Origin: Paragorgia papillata
Taxonomy: Eukaryota; Cnidaria; Anthozoa; Scleralcyonacea; Coralliidae
DNA length: 64,000 nucleotides
Direction: 5' to 3'
NCBI GenBank assembly: GCA_035771165.1
Contig: JAWNZC010000344.1
Location: 726,001 to 790,000 of the forward strand
The notes beneath the pieces are model-generated. The model had not been told where the DNA came from, did no database searches, and worked only from the letters and a program-made list of their open reading frames with translations. Below, piece after piece: positions 1-9,536 of this stretch (positions within the stretch are counted from its first letter, which is position 1; every line of letters starts with the position of its first letter). A program made the translations under genes and the position numbers.

Positions 1-627
1 ATAACCATTAGAATAAATAATGATAATTTCATAGTTTATATAAGGTTTTGTAGCTTCAGCATATTTTTTACTACCAGCCATTTTAAAATTATCGTCGGTA
101 AAATTAATTTGTTGAACCAACACTAAATCTTCATCATCAGGTAAATCATAATTTAAATCCTTGAAATCAATCGAATTTAAAAACATATTGTTTTTAGGTG
201 AATTTATTAATTGATTCTTGGTCCAATTCTTAGTATCAGAAACAAATGAACCAGCATAATTTCCTGTAAGTTGTTGTTGGTCAAACATAGATTTCTTTAC
301 TTGTATTATAGAAAAAGAAATAGCGTCGTCGTATATAGGATTACAATTCTTATCAATTTTTATTTTAATTTCATGAATAATTTTTCTTTTCTTCCATTCA
401 GTTAAATCATTTACTTTTGTTAAAGATAAATCGGCAAACGATTTATCTAAACCACGTGATATTTGACGAGTAGTTTCGTCAACAATTTCATCAACTATAA
501 CACCTTTTGACCAATTTTGCTCTCGAAATCCATAAACACCATTCACATTCGCAGGGATAAAGCTGGGTTTTTTTTGGGAATGAAACCAAATTCTTTCATT
601 TTTTAAAAGAATTTTTTTACCTGCCAT
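1..627 (-). CDS. Element A protein of unknown function, partial (runs off left edge)
   Basis: An open frame of 209 codons starts at the ATG at 627 (MAGKKILLKN) and runs off the window edge without a stop. The start overlaps the end of the upstream gene by 11 bases, as in compact viral genomes. It is clearly related to the broken gene at 13732-14398 in element B: both share DKSF, a SLTK motif, and a downstream LNYDL..DEDLVL segment, and both end in PY.NY followed by a GY motif. The two copies lie in opposite orientation in the window. I recognise no enzyme motif. The regular spacing of acidic and hydrophobic residues would suit a structural or DNA-associated protein, but that is inference only. 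Confidence 0.65.
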   Translation of the reverse strand, partial: MAGKKILLKNERIWFHSQKKPSFIPANVNGVYGFREQNWSKGVIVDEIVDETTRQISRGLDKSFADLSLTKVNDLTEWKKRKIIHEIKIKIDKNCNPIYDDAISFSIIQVKKSMFDQQQLTGNYAGSFVSDTKNWTKNQLINSPKNNMFLNSIDFKDLNYDLPDDEDLVLVQQINFTDDNFKMAGSKKYAEATKPYINYEIIIIYSNGY

Positions 628-1258
628 AAATAGATATAATTTTCTCTTTCTTCTCTAAATCAGAAATTTTATCACAAATTCTAGCAGCGAAAAGAAGCAC
701 CTCATACAAGGAACAATGACAACGTAAATTAAATCTATTATGTTCTCTACATCTCTTTATATTGAGATTAAAAAAATCAATTAAACATTCATATTTCGCT
801 ACATCAAAATGTTCCAAATTTACAGCGGGAATACCAATTTCTTTACACAATCTTGATTCAATATCTTCTCCTTTATATCCGATTAAAAAATCCTTTTTGA
901 CACCGAATTTCGTTTTTAAAAAAAAAATAAATTCTCGTTGACTATGGTAAAAACCGTTCTTTCGATAATTGTATAATCTCAAACCATGAATGCCATATTG
1001 ACGGTTTACACATCTTTTGCTTTGCTCATCCAATTGGTGGTACGAAGGGAGAGTCTCTGCATAACAATGAATCGAAAAAAAATCACATTTCTCCATATCG
1101 AATATAGTAACTTCACGGTAATATAATTTTCCTTTGATACGAAAACTTTCACAATCCATAACATGTGTAACATCCTTCAATATTTTATTCCCTGTTTCCG
1201 TAAACAATTTTTCATGATTTGAAATTTTATTAAAGGAGCAATCATACTCTGAATACAT
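617..1258 (-). CDS. Element A YKGE/FKGG-family protein, possibly exonuclease-fold
   Basis: 213 aa from ATG at 1258. The middle and C-terminal parts carry FLIGYKGEDIE, then IPAVNLEHFDVAKYE, then a Cys/His cluster (C.EHNR..LRCHC) and YEVLLFAA. The gene at 12551-13078 has the same blocks (VIGFKGGNYE, LENFDASNYE, CC.HHTRC, CSRYEV), so this is a real protein family shared by elements A and B. From memory, proteins with this block order occur in Polinton-like elements of arthropods and cnidarians and resemble the DnaQ-like exonuclease fold, but I cannot confirm the catalytic residues. The conserved Cys/His residues could bind zinc. It is followed directly by the gene at 1-627 with overlap, suggesting joint expression. 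A role in nucleic acid processing is a guess. Confidence 0.65.
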   Translation of the reverse strand: MYSEYDCSFNKISNHEKLFTETGNKILKDVTHVMDCESFRIKGKLYYREVTIFDMEKCDFFSIHCYAETLPSYHQLDEQSKRCVNRQYGIHGLRLYNYRKNGFYHSQREFIFFLKTKFGVKKDFLIGYKGEDIESRLCKEIGIPAVNLEHFDVAKYECLIDFFNLNIKRCREHNRFNLRCHCSLYEVLLFAARICDKISDLEKKEKIISIYGR

Positions 1259-1477
1259 CTTTACACATCCAATAAAATTAAAATAGTGAATTTGTTTTCC
1301 TTAACTCTTTTATACAGTGAAACATTGAAAATAAGAAATCAAAAATCTTAAAAAAATACATATTTTTCATACCTTCAATTTTTTTTACAAAAAACTTACA
1401 AATATAGTATACAGTAGAACATACCGAATATAGAAATATTCGTTTTTCCATATAAGTAAAGCATAAAAAAAATTACA

Positions 1478-1487
1478 CCGTATATGG
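1478..1487. promoter_or_regulatory. CArG-like palindrome (one mismatch)
   Basis: CCGTATATGG inside the wider palindrome ACCGTATATGGTA, lying between the genes at 617-1258 and 1500-2045. It differs by one base from the CC(A/T)6GG CArG consensus and matches the other intergenic motifs of element A in its flanks. Confidence 0.35.
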
Positions 1488-1499
1488 TAATGTCTGGAA

Positions 1500-2045
1500 T
1501 TAAACATGTTCAGAAGGTGTTCGATTAGCATCGTGTTGAATATCATAAACCAAACAGTCATAGTAGGATATACGGTTAAGTATTTTATATTCATACATAC
1601 TAATTGGAATGTTAAAAGGTGTTAGCAACACCGTATCTACTATCTCACTCAACACCTGCTTGATCATCGCTATGGCATGCATAATCCGATGATCCCCTTC
1701 CGATTCCAATCGGTGCAAACGATAAATCTCTCGGGCTTTTCGAAGTATAATGAGATCTCTCTCTACATCTTCGGCACCGTCGATAGCTAATATATTTTTT
1801 ATACGCCCGAGGTACGCAATCACTAGACTCACATCCTTTATGTAATTGGTTAACCCGTGTTTCCACCAGACCCACGATTTTTGTTTCCCGGTGTTGTTGT
1901 GGTAATCCAATGCTAACGATTCATCCACTGCAATACGACACGCTATAGCTTCCATACTCTTCACCATCTTCTCTTCGAGATGAGATCGATGACTATCCAT
2001 CTTATTTTGAATATCAGACAAAATCTGAGTCATTTTTTTTGACAT
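1500..2045 (-). CDS. Element A unknown helical protein, 181 aa
   Basis: The frame opens at 2102, but I place the start at the ATG at 2045 (MSKKMTQILS) because the longer form begins with an unrelated hydrophobic stretch and because a TATATATA box lies about 35 bases upstream of this ATG. The N-terminal third is charged and looks coiled-coil (IQNKMDSHRSHLEEKMVKS). The middle has a Trp-rich patch (KSWVWWKHGL) and the rest is predicted mostly helical. No family was recognised. Neighbours on both sides are transcribed in the same direction. Confidence 0.5.
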   Translation of the reverse strand: MSKKMTQILSDIQNKMDSHRSHLEEKMVKSMEAIACRIAVDESLALDYHNNTGKQKSWVWWKHGLTNYIKDVSLVIAYLGRIKNILAIDGAEDVERDLIILRKAREIYRLHRLESEGDHRIMHAIAMIKQVLSEIVDTVLLTPFNIPISMYEYKILNRISYYDCLVYDIQHDANRTPSEHV

Positions 2046-2078
2046 GCAACTCGAAATACCGTAGGTGAAAGGGAGACG

Positions 2079-2086
2079 TATATATA
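2079..2086 (-). promoter_or_regulatory. TATA-like box for the gene at 1500-2045
   Basis: TATATATA about 35 bases upstream of the chosen ATG at 2045. AT content is high in this region, so chance occurrence is possible. Confidence 0.3.
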
Positions 2087-2150
2087 GACAATATCTGAAC
2101 AATAAAATGTTTTATTACAATTTTTCCCCTCATATTTACAACAATTCACA

Positions 2151-2160
2151 CCATATACGG
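2151..2160. promoter_or_regulatory. CArG-like palindrome (one mismatch) next to a TATAAA
   Basis: CCATATACGG within ACCATATACGGTATAAA, between the genes ending at 2203 and starting at 2045. It is nearly the reverse complement of the motif at 1478. A TATAAA sequence follows on the plus strand. Confidence 0.35.
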
Positions 2161-2202
2161 TATAAAAAAATCTAATAAATGTTTTACAAATTTTTACATG
2201 GT

Positions 2203-3465
2203 TCAATGTTCACATTTTTCATTCATTAGGGAGAACATAGATAAATTATTAATTTCAGGTATTTCAGGTAAGATTGCGTCTACATAATTGATTAAATCAT
2301 GATCATTCTCACAGTATATTACATTTATACTACATTGTTCATCATCATCATAATGTGCTGTAAAAGTCGCTGACTCATAGTTATCCGAACATCTGGTAGG
2401 TTGCGTGAAAATAAAATTTCTCTCAACATTTTTTTCCTCCTCACTCATTACCCTACTTAAATTTTCCATTTTATAACGAAACGGACATTTTGAACAAAAT
2501 GAACTATTTTGTTTACAATTTTTATATCGGCATTTATTTTCCTCATAATACGGCACGTTCTCATCAACCGCTAATAAACCATCCTGTCCAACCATCCATC
2601 CTTGTACTTGCAAATACCGTATTATGTGTTTGCTTATTTGTCGAACATTATAAGAAGCATTAACTTTACGTGCTAATACCCCGTTAGGATTATGTCGATC
2701 ACAATAAAATACAAAACATGCAATTAAATTATAAAGTAAATCATTATGAAAACCGTCAAACAGGCAACAACAATGGTAAAAAAAATAAGGTGATATTGAA
2801 TGCAAATAAAATGCAGCTGTTAAAGCTCTCATACCATATTCCTCACGAATATATTGAAAATAATTATATCTTCTTTTACCCGCCCGCGCAAACGGTGTAT
2901 ACAATATGTTTGTGGTTTCATTTTTACAACCAATTAAATGATAATTATCACTTTGCAACGGTATACGGTACGAAGGTAAAATTGAAAAGTAATATTGCTT
3001 AACTATATTGCTGTTTCGAGGGAACAAAGAACAACATAAGAAATTATCGTGAGCCAATATCAGACAGGGGTAAAAACATGAGTGCCTAACCGACCAATGA
3101 CCAGTTCTTTCAGTCATATAGGGTACTAAATAACGGTAAGTGTTCTCTATAGTCACATAAGGAAGAAGTTCTGTTTCTATTTTTTCGCCGCTACTGTGAG
3201 GATCCCCTTTATACAACCATATAGGATACAATGAATTCCGTGTTTCTCTTCCTTTGACTTCTCTTTCAATCAGTCTTATATATCCGCCTTGAAATATATC
3301 CAATAATCCAAACAACCAATATAACAAACCAATTTCACCGCTGCGAAATTTACGAAATTCGGGTACATTAATAAGAATTGTTTTCCACAACAATCCCTTT
3401 TCTTCTTTAGTTTTTCTTTTCTTATTTTCACCCTTTGAACCGTGACGCTTCCGTTTCCTCGGCAT
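2203..3465 (-). CDS. Element A unknown Cys-rich protein, 420 aa
   Basis: The frame opens at 3543. I choose the ATG at 3465 because it begins a strongly basic, nuclear-localisation-like N-terminus (MPRKRKRHGSK). The protein has several aromatic and Cys-rich stretches (HCCCLFDGFHND) and a C-terminal cluster C..KNC..NSSFC.KC (about residues 320-335) that could bind zinc. The last 60 residues are acidic. This is the largest intact frame of element A. I do not recognise the family. A nuclear DNA-binding or replication role fits the basic N-terminus and the zinc-like cluster but is inference. It is divergent from the gene at 3641. Confidence 0.6.
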   Translation of the reverse strand: MPRKRKRHGSKGENKKRKTKEEKGLLWKTILINVPEFRKFRSGEIGLLYWLFGLLDIFQGGYIRLIEREVKGRETRNSLYPIWLYKGDPHSSGEKIETELLPYVTIENTYRYLVPYMTERTGHWSVRHSCFYPCLILAHDNFLCCSLFPRNSNIVKQYYFSILPSYRIPLQSDNYHLIGCKNETTNILYTPFARAGKRRYNYFQYIREEYGMRALTAAFYLHSISPYFFYHCCCLFDGFHNDLLYNLIACFVFYCDRHNPNGVLARKVNASYNVRQISKHIIRYLQVQGWMVGQDGLLAVDENVPYYEENKCRYKNCKQNSSFCSKCPFRYKMENLSRVMSEEEKNVERNFIFTQPTRCSDNYESATFTAHYDDDEQCSINVIYCENDHDLINYVDAILPEIPEINNLSMFSLMNEKCEH

Positions 3466-3539
3466 CTCAAAATGCAATGATAGTATTATTGTTTTACACA
3501 ATTTTATAGACCCCATTTTAGTAAAAAATTTAAAATATA

Positions 3540-3549
3540 CCATATTAGG
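3540..3549. promoter_or_regulatory. Perfect CArG box (SRE core) between divergent genes
   Basis: CCATATTAGG matches CC(A/T)6GG exactly and equals the core of the vertebrate c-fos serum response element. It lies about 75 bases upstream of the minus-strand ATG at 3465 and 92 bases upstream of the plus-strand ATG at 3641, in the shared control region. SRF/MADS binding is inference. Confidence 0.45.
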
Positions 3550-3583
3550 TATGTTTTTGTTTTTTTAAAAAAAATTCGGATAT

Positions 3584-3604
3584 ATATATATATATATATA
3601 TATA
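3584..3604. repeat. (TA)n microsatellite
   Basis: About ten TA units just upstream of the TATA box of the plus-strand gene at 3641. Confidence 0.85.
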
Positions 3605-3605
3605 A

Positions 3606-3613
3606 TATAAAAG
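3606..3613 (+). promoter_or_regulatory. TATA box TATAAAAG
   Basis: TATAAAAG ends 27 bases before the ATG at 3641, so the leader would be very short. It is the best TATA match in element A. Confidence 0.5.
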
Positions 3614-3640
3614 CACCGTTTGTTTTTCAAAAAACATTCA

Positions 3641-4195
3641 ATGGCTGGAGCGGTAATAAAATTGAACACTACTGTAGAAAAAAAATATATCGCTATATTA
3701 AGGAAAGAAATTATAATAAAAATACGAGACATCATGGAACCAAATACAAACGAAACGGTGAGAATGAATTTCAACGCTGATGATAAACATATCTCACAAA
3801 TAAGAAAAGAAGTGGCAGAAAAGGCATGGGATTATTGGTATCACATATTGAAAAATCCTTTCCCCAATGCAAAACATGCATTTGTCTGCTCTTTAATCAA
3901 ATATCTTCGAAAATGGGATATCAACGACAATATAGATTTTATGATCGATGTCAGTGGTCTTCATGAATTAAATGAATGTGAAAAGGAAAAGTGTGAACGT
4001 CAGGGAAAATGCGTGATTGCTGTTAAAGTGGAAAAAAGTAAAGAAACCCTTCAATTCGATGCGCAAATGATGTGGAACGATGTTTGGGATAAAAGCGTAA
4101 CAGAAGCGGATTTTTTAAATGATATGTATGAAGCGCATCCTGAGATTCGTTGTGATTATATAAAGTTCTGTGTAAAAGACGCTGAAACTATATAA
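3641..4195 (+). CDS. Element A unknown protein, 184 aa
   Basis: Start ATG at 3641 (MAGAVIKLNT), chosen over an upstream in-frame ATG at 3620 because of the TATA box at 3606. The protein is rich in charged residues with aromatic segments (EKAWDYWYHILKNPFP) and a Cys motif NECEKEKCERQGKC that might bind a metal. No family recognised. It diverges from the minus-strand gene at 2203-3465 and is followed by a small Cys-rich ORF in the same direction. Confidence 0.55.
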   Translation: MAGAVIKLNTTVEKKYIAILRKEIIIKIRDIMEPNTNETVRMNFNADDKHISQIRKEVAEKAWDYWYHILKNPFPNAKHAFVCSLIKYLRKWDINDNIDFMIDVSGLHELNECEKEKCERQGKCVIAVKVEKSKETLQFDAQMMWNDVWDKSVTEADFLNDMYEAHPEIRCDYIKFCVKDAETI

Positions 4196-4304
4196 AAAGA
4201 CAAACTGATTCAAACTTTATGAGGTAAAAAATGTAAAAGAAGTAATAAAATATTATTATTGATTTTTTATAAATCCAATCATTTCTTCTCTCCTTTTTAG
4301 AAAA

Positions 4305-4508
4305 ATGTGTAAATTCTGCTGTGAGTGTTATTATCAGATTCAAAACGTAAATTACGAATGTTACTATTGGTGTCACGAATGTAAAGTTTACAAAGTTTTT
4401 TGTGATTTTTGTAGAAGAAATTATCCAAAAAACGTTATATGTAAAATCTTCTACGAATGTGACTGTAAAAATAGACAAGAACGTTGGAAAAAAAGATATT
4501 TTACTTGA
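4305..4508 (+). CDS. Element A small Cys-rich (zinc-ribbon/RING-like) protein, 67 aa
   Basis: Starts at ATG 4305 and has 14 cysteines in 67 residues. They are mostly paired (CKFCCEC, CYYWCHEC, CDFCRRN, CDCKN), as in small zinc-binding proteins. The tail is basic (QERWKKRYFT). The number and spacing of C-x2-C pairs make a treble-clef or RING-like fold plausible, but histidines in the usual places are few. Likely cytoplasmic or nuclear. Confidence 0.5.
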   Translation: MCKFCCECYYQIQNVNYECYYWCHECKVYKVFCDFCRRNYPKNVICKIFYECDCKNRQERWKKRYFT

Positions 4509-4719
4509 TAAAAAATATATAAAACACAAGAAATGTAAAAGAGATATTTTATTAGGATAATAAATGCTCATTACATGACGTATTACGTTTTTTAGGTTTT
4601 TTTTATAATTAAAACATTCTTGAGTGAGCTGTGTAAATAAACACTGAACAGCTAATATCGTTTTACAACCGGATATTGAAAAATAATTACATTAAGTGTT
4701 ATACCACACGTTTATTTAC

Positions 4720-5148
4720 CTAAACGCACGTCTCTTTCTCATTGTCTCTATCGTTTGCATAATGCATTAAACTTTGTAAAACATTGGGTTGACTGTTCAA
4801 TAAAGTACACATATTCATGCATATATCTCTCTTTTTTTTATTATCTCTCTTTTGTTGATCACTACACCTAACATCGAGAGCTTCAGCGAGCTTTTTTTCC
4901 ACAGCACGTTGTATTTGACTCTTCAAACATCCCAATATCTCTACTTTAACGTCTTCATAAATATTGATCTCTCTCAGCTTTTCATTCAAGGTTTCTTGCA
5001 CGGCTCCCGCTAATTCTTCAACATCCTTACTTAATTCTTCTTGAACGTAGCGGATTACTGAAGAAGCAAAAATTACCGTTTCGTCTTTGGTTTTTACCGT
5101 AATCAACGAAGCGATTCGCGATATATTATTGCCGTTCTCGTTTGACAT
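4720..5148 (-). CDS. Element A MSNENG-family coiled-coil protein, 142 aa
   Basis: Starts MSNENGNNISRIASL at 5148. It has heptad-like helical segments (YVQEELSKDVEELAG and VEKKLAEALDV) and a basic KKKR patch before the C-terminus. The first 20 residues are nearly the same as those of the upstream ORF at 5228-5419, so the two are tandem paralogues. Function unknown. Confidence 0.55.
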   Translation of the reverse strand: MSNENGNNISRIASLITVKTKDETVIFASSVIRYVQEELSKDVEELAGAVQETLNEKLREINIYEDVKVEILGCLKSQIQRAVEKKLAEALDVRCSDQQKRDNKKKRDICMNMCTLLNSQPNVLQSLMHYANDRDNEKETCV

Positions 5149-5227
5149 CTTTGTCGTATGTAATGTCTAGTGCGTCTAATGCTGTTTACAGTCGTAACGT
5201 CTTAAATACTATTTTCTCTCAAGCGTT

Positions 5228-5419
5228 TCATTTCATTTTTTTTCTATTTTGTTCTTTTTCTCTAAGCTTTTCTCTCAGCTTTTCTCTCAGCTTTTCTCTC
5301 AGCTGTTCCTTGCTTAAATGTTCTTGAACGAAAACAAAAATTACCCTTTCCCCTTCCACGGTTTGTTTTGTCAAAATCGATTCGATTCTCAATATATTCT
5401 CACCGTTCTCGTTTGACAT
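5228..5419 (-). CDS. Element A truncated MSNENG paralogue with repeated LREK units, 63 aa
   Basis: Starts MSNENGENILRIESIL at 5419 and follows the same plan as the gene at 4720-5148 up to the QE.LSKE helix. There the sequence passes into repeated REKL units encoded by a 12-bp DNA repeat and stops after a basic tail. It looks like a partial gene duplication that has been cut short and altered by repeat expansion. It may not be functional. Confidence 0.4.
   Translation of the reverse strand: MSNENGENILRIESILTKQTVEGERVIFVFVQEHLSKEQLREKLREKLREKLREKEQNRKKMK
5264..5304. repeat. 12-bp tandem repeat inside the MSNENG paralogue
   Basis: About three to four copies of CTTTTCTCTCAG, in frame with the reading frame on the minus strand, giving REKL repeats. 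Confidence 0.8.
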
Positions 5420-5530
5420 CTTTATCGTTGTAATGTCCTGCAACAATATCTCACGTCTATCGTAGGCAACGACTTTATTAATAATGACAAAAAATGAGGT
5501 TTTCACGAGAAAATCATAATGTAAATCATA

Positions 5531-5540
5531 CCTAATATGG
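5531..5540. promoter_or_regulatory. Perfect CArG box
   Basis: CCTAATATGG in the context TACCTAATATGGTCAT, about 110 bases upstream of the ATG at 5419. The 3' flank GGTCAT is the same as at 5661. Confidence 0.4.
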
Positions 5541-5548
5541 TCATACAC

Positions 5549-6277
5549 GCAATATACATTTTACACTAAATTTGTGTTGGATATTCTGTGTGTACCCGGA
5601 AGTGATCAGCGTGAGTAAAACGGAAAAAGTATTTTTACAGCGGGAAAAAAACAAAACATACCATATATGGTCATCGTGGATAGCCACACCGGAAGGGGCG
5701 TCAATCAATATACACGGCCATATGCGTCACGACACACCCGCAATCACTTCATTCGACAAGATGGTAGTGTGTCGTTCAGAGCTCCGTCTCTTCGATCGGT
5801 GAGAAAAAACTTTTTTTCTATGTTTTTTTCTTAAATCTCTATATACATAGTTTTTTCTACAAAAATTTTTTATAAAATTAAAATAAATTTTGTTTCTCTA
5901 AAATTCTTAAAATATGCATGGTATGTGACACACATACACGTAAGAAAATAGTGAATATGTTCCGTGAACGCGTCTACGTGTATCGATCCCACACACGTAA
6001 GTTCTCTCTCAAATACATTTCACTTTTTTCTATTTTTCAATTCATTTATTTTTCTAGTTTTTTCGAAAATACCAATCCACCCCCTCCTAACCTACTAAAA
6101 ATTCCATATATAATAAGGAGCCAACACCTACTCTCGATCTCCCCCAGTACAAACAATATAATCAAATCTTTTTCCGATTTTTTCATTGGCTAACCAATTA
6201 TCATACGAGTCTGGCATTGGCTTAGAGCTAGTGCCAGGCTCCAACACATTAAAAAAAGTAGTATTATATATACCACT
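5549..6277. other. No convincing gene; right border of element A
   Basis: AT-rich DNA with short open frames that show no protein character. It holds a CArG box at 5661 and two similar stretches containing CACACACGTAAG (around 5928 and 5990). I did not find a terminal inverted repeat that would mark the end of element A. Confidence 0.5.
5661..5670. promoter_or_regulatory. Perfect CArG box, palindromic
   Basis: CCATATATGG in the context CATACCATATATGGTCAT, a perfect CC(A/T)6GG palindrome. Fifth member of the motif series in element A. Confidence 0.4.
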
Positions 6278-8421
6278 ACTGAAAAAGCTTTCGTTGGGTG
6301 GCCCTTCTTCTGAACAGGATAGTGCTTGTGACACTGAATATGAGAAGAGGCTCCCAACTGGTGAAACTCAAAGCTTTCTTGCGCCTTGCCCTTGGATTGC
6401 CCGTTGGCCTTTGTCTTCAGTTGCCGTGGGAAAAATCAGCGCTCCTGGATTTCTATTTCTACAGTAGATCCAGAAGAATGTATTAATAATGTAGAGGTTT
6501 GTAGTTTCAGCATTATAAAGTATCTTATCCATGCGCATGCATGGCAATATACTTAGTTAAAAATATGTACTACATTTCGTGATTTTCGTCTAATATTATC
6601 GTCTACCTAAGGGCCATTTATTTTTAACTGAACACCAGACAAATATAAATAGGTGACCCTCGATAGTCGCATCCTATTTTATGAGGTGTTGTTACAAAAC
6701 TTCAGCGCAATATTGTTGCAAGATAAAATGGTGTACAGGCTCCAATTTTGTGAAAGTGCATATATTTGACATAAAACTCGTGTAAAAATGTGAATGTATT
6801 GCAGTTTAAAAATAAGTTGACAGTTGCTATATTTTTAGTTGCATGAAGTATGCAATCCGAAAAATCACACGTCTGTTACAGACGCGATGTGTTTAGCCTC
6901 GCCTTATATTTTTGTCATTTTAATAGAATAATAGCCTATTAGCATAATATATGTTGTTTTATAAAACGGTCGACATAAACATCAAAGTTTTTGCAATATA
7001 CTTGAAATTGACATGTATGCTAAATGGTGGATTTACTATTTAAAAGATAAATAATGCACGAAAAATACAATTTACCTTCACATTTTGTACATGTACATGT
7101 ATAGTTCTTTTCTGACCAACGGCTATTTATTAAGCCCATGCACTAATGCAGAGACGTCTTCCCAAAAACCAAATGCACGGAACTTTTATATGCCCAATAA
7201 ACGCCAAAACCTTTATTTAGCAATTTATGAAAACCAGTTTAAATTTCTCATTTAAAAACTAGGTTACCATCAACTATTCAAGTGGTAAAAAATCAACTAA
7301 ACTTCCCAAAGATTTAATTAAACTTGGCAAAGCACTGGCTAGGGGAAGTGACGCTAAATCCATTGTAAATGCCATGTTGTCATCATCAGACATGAGACAA
7401 AGTGTAGAAGACCATATGTGCAAAATAATTAATGAGGAGGTAAAAACCCTTTGTTCAGCAAAGCTCCCCTCTTCCTTAAGGACACCAACAAAAGAATCAA
7501 TGCTGACTTTCTCTTGGGATGTGGCTAGAAAGGAGATACAAAACAAAGCCCCTCTGTTGCACAAGGTACTACAAACAGCTGGATACCCAAAGTTTGTACA
7601 AGGTCAATCAAAGACATCAAATGCAAACAGGTATCAAGGTATCTGTCTTGCAGCTGGAATCCTTCTAAAAATACGGGATCCTGCTATGAGCTTGATCCCC
7701 TATGTTATGAGTCTGATGCTAAAAGTATCAGGTATAAAGAAGAAGGTAAAAATTTCATATTCACAACTCTATTTCAGTACTAAATGAGAACCAGTTACAT
7801 CAATTAAATAAATGCAAATGTTGTCAGATCTTTCTTCCATTAGTTTTGAAGTACTGTATTACCATATGTATTAATGTATTACCCCCTCCCCCCAGGTTTA
7901 ATAAGATTAGTCCATGAAGAGGTGAAACTTGAAAGGCTTTTTAGAGGGCGGGGGCTTAATAGAAGTAGAGGGCTTATTTAATTTTCACAGTCAGAGTAAG
8001 AAAAATAAAATCTAAATATTAGAGTTATTGTAGACAAAAAAATACATGCCTAATTTTGCTTTGGAGGGGCTCTTAATACTGGGGGTATATTAGAAAGGAG
8101 ACTTAATCAAGTGAGCGAGCTTAATATAGGATATACAGCATTCAAAATATTCAACACCAGGGGGTGTTATAATTGGCAGGTTCATTATTTATAAGGATAG
8201 CCAGTATAATATGTCAGAGATACTGGTATCAGATTGTATATTACTTATACCCAGGGATGCAGGAACTGGGGGGGGGGCAGGAAGGGCAGTCGCCCCTCTT
8301 GCCTTTTGCAAGAGGGGCAAGGGGGGCTGAAGTGCCTTTAAATTTAAATAAAGAACTTGTTAAATACTTTCAATGTATTTTTATCGCGTATTTAAACATA
8401 CATGAAGGTTAAATATTGTCT
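6278..8421 (+). repeat. 2.1 kb dispersed repeat, copy 1 (inverted partner at 61602-63737)
   Basis: Nearly identical to the reverse complement of 61602-63737; similarity begins at the AAAAAGCTTTCGTTGGG stretch and stops just after the segment GGTTAAATATTGTC. Both coding and intron-like DNA are shared, so it is a genomic segment and not a processed copy. It contains an exon (7263-7745), G/C-rich runs around 8260-8330 with a small hairpin, and no recognisable transposase. I could not identify target duplications. Confidence 0.75.
7263..7745 (+). pseudogene. Exon of a cnidarian-type high-copy gene family
   Basis: An open 161-codon exon bounded by CTAG|GTTACC (acceptor) and AAGAAG|GTAAAA (donor). 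Notable segments are KLPKDLIKLGKALARG, SSLRTPTKESMLTFSWD, KAPLLHKVLQTAGYP and GICLAAGILLKIRDPAMSL. From memory this block order is typical of a very abundant uncharacterised gene family in corals and anemones. The second copy (62285-62767, minus strand) keeps both splice sites and the frame with a few substitutions. No promoter or start is visible here, so I treat it as a gene fragment. Confidence 0.5.
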
Positions 8422-9191
8422 AAAAATTTAGAATTGCATTAAAAATGCATTACATTTTTACAATTAAACTCTCACAAACCATCAAATTTTGCAATTTCCT
8501 CTTCGAAACCTTCCTCTTTCAGCCATAATTTTACATGCTCAGGTGTCCACAAGAATACATCATTAGGTCATCCTGTGTCAGTATCATCTGTCTCTAAATT
8601 ACCAGAAGTACAAACAGTCTTAATACAACACATTTATAAAGAGAGTAGCGTCAAGCGAAAATGGCGCCAAATCTGAAATATATTGAGTATATATATAAAG
8701 ACAAAAGCTATAAACTGTCGAATGAAATTGGCTTCACTTCATCTAAATTACCGTTCGTTACATTAATAGTCATAGTTAATATACGAAATACAGTACATGA
8801 CCTAGATATATACCGATCACATATTAAACCACATTTCACATCGTCAAAATATAAAAGTATTGTCGCGTTCAATTGTCCTATTTGCGTCATCTTCTATTTC
8901 GTCCAGGTTGATTTCATTGGCTAGTTCGTCACCAGATGACATTTCAAGTTCTGGATGTATGAATGAAAGATGAGAAACGGAGCAGAGTGCCAGAGTCAAG
9001 CGCCTCTTTGATTACTTCGAAGTACAGAATGCAAAATGGCACGGGAAAATGAACTCGGCAGTAGGCACCAGTCTCTATGAAATTTGAACACTCCCAAAGA
9101 ATGCTGGGATTCAGAAAAATTTGCAATATGCAAGGTTTCAGGCAGCTAAGAGAATGAATTAAAGTTTTTACCGGACAGAATATATATCTAT
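8422..9191. other. No supported gene
   Basis: AT-rich DNA. Short open frames on both strands lack protein-like composition. It follows the end of the 2.1 kb repeat. Confidence 0.5.
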
Positions 9192-9536
9192 ATGGCATCA
9201 TCTTCGTCCCAAAGGAACCTTTGCAGATGTTTAGACAGTACGGAAGCGGAAAACATATCATCCATGGGAAATGCCCATGTTCATTGCCAATGTACTTTGT
9301 GTGTTGGCAAGGCGGTGTGCCCTGCATGGAGGCATATGCAAAGAGAAAGGCTAGCGTTTGGCGAGGACCAACCTGCGGATGATCATGATATCATTCTTAA
9401 TAATGAGGAAAACGAAGAACGATTGTCAATTAATTCTGATGGTGGCAGTGATTTACATGACAATGATGAAAATTTACACAATTTAGATGAACATGACAAC
9501 CAGCAGGATGCTGATAATGGTTTTTGGAGTGTGTAA
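9192..9536 (+). CDS. Small Cys/His protein or first exon with acidic tail, 114 aa
   Basis: ATG at 9192 (MASSSSQRN). Residues 10-50 carry C.C, H.HC.CTLC and a CPAWRHMQR segment, which resembles a zinc-binding N-terminal domain seen in cnidarian repeat-encoded proteins. The remainder is very acidic and rich in Asn and Asp (DNDENLHNLDEHDN). The frame stops at 9536. The stop may simply reflect reading into an intron, because the final residues look normal for an exon end. Probably part of a transposable element gene. Confidence 0.35.
   Translation: MASSSSQRNLCRCLDSTEAENISSMGNAHVHCQCTLCVGKAVCPAWRHMQRERLAFGEDQPADDHDIILNNEENEERLSINSDGGSDLHDNDENLHNLDEHDNQQDADNGFWSV

Noticed and set aside
2718..3002. 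94-codon plus frame opposite the 420-aa gene
   Set aside because: Lies inside the longer minus gene and has no independent features.
5572..5802. 76-codon plus frame near the right border of element A
   Set aside because: Non-ATG start, random-looking composition, and it runs across a CArG box.
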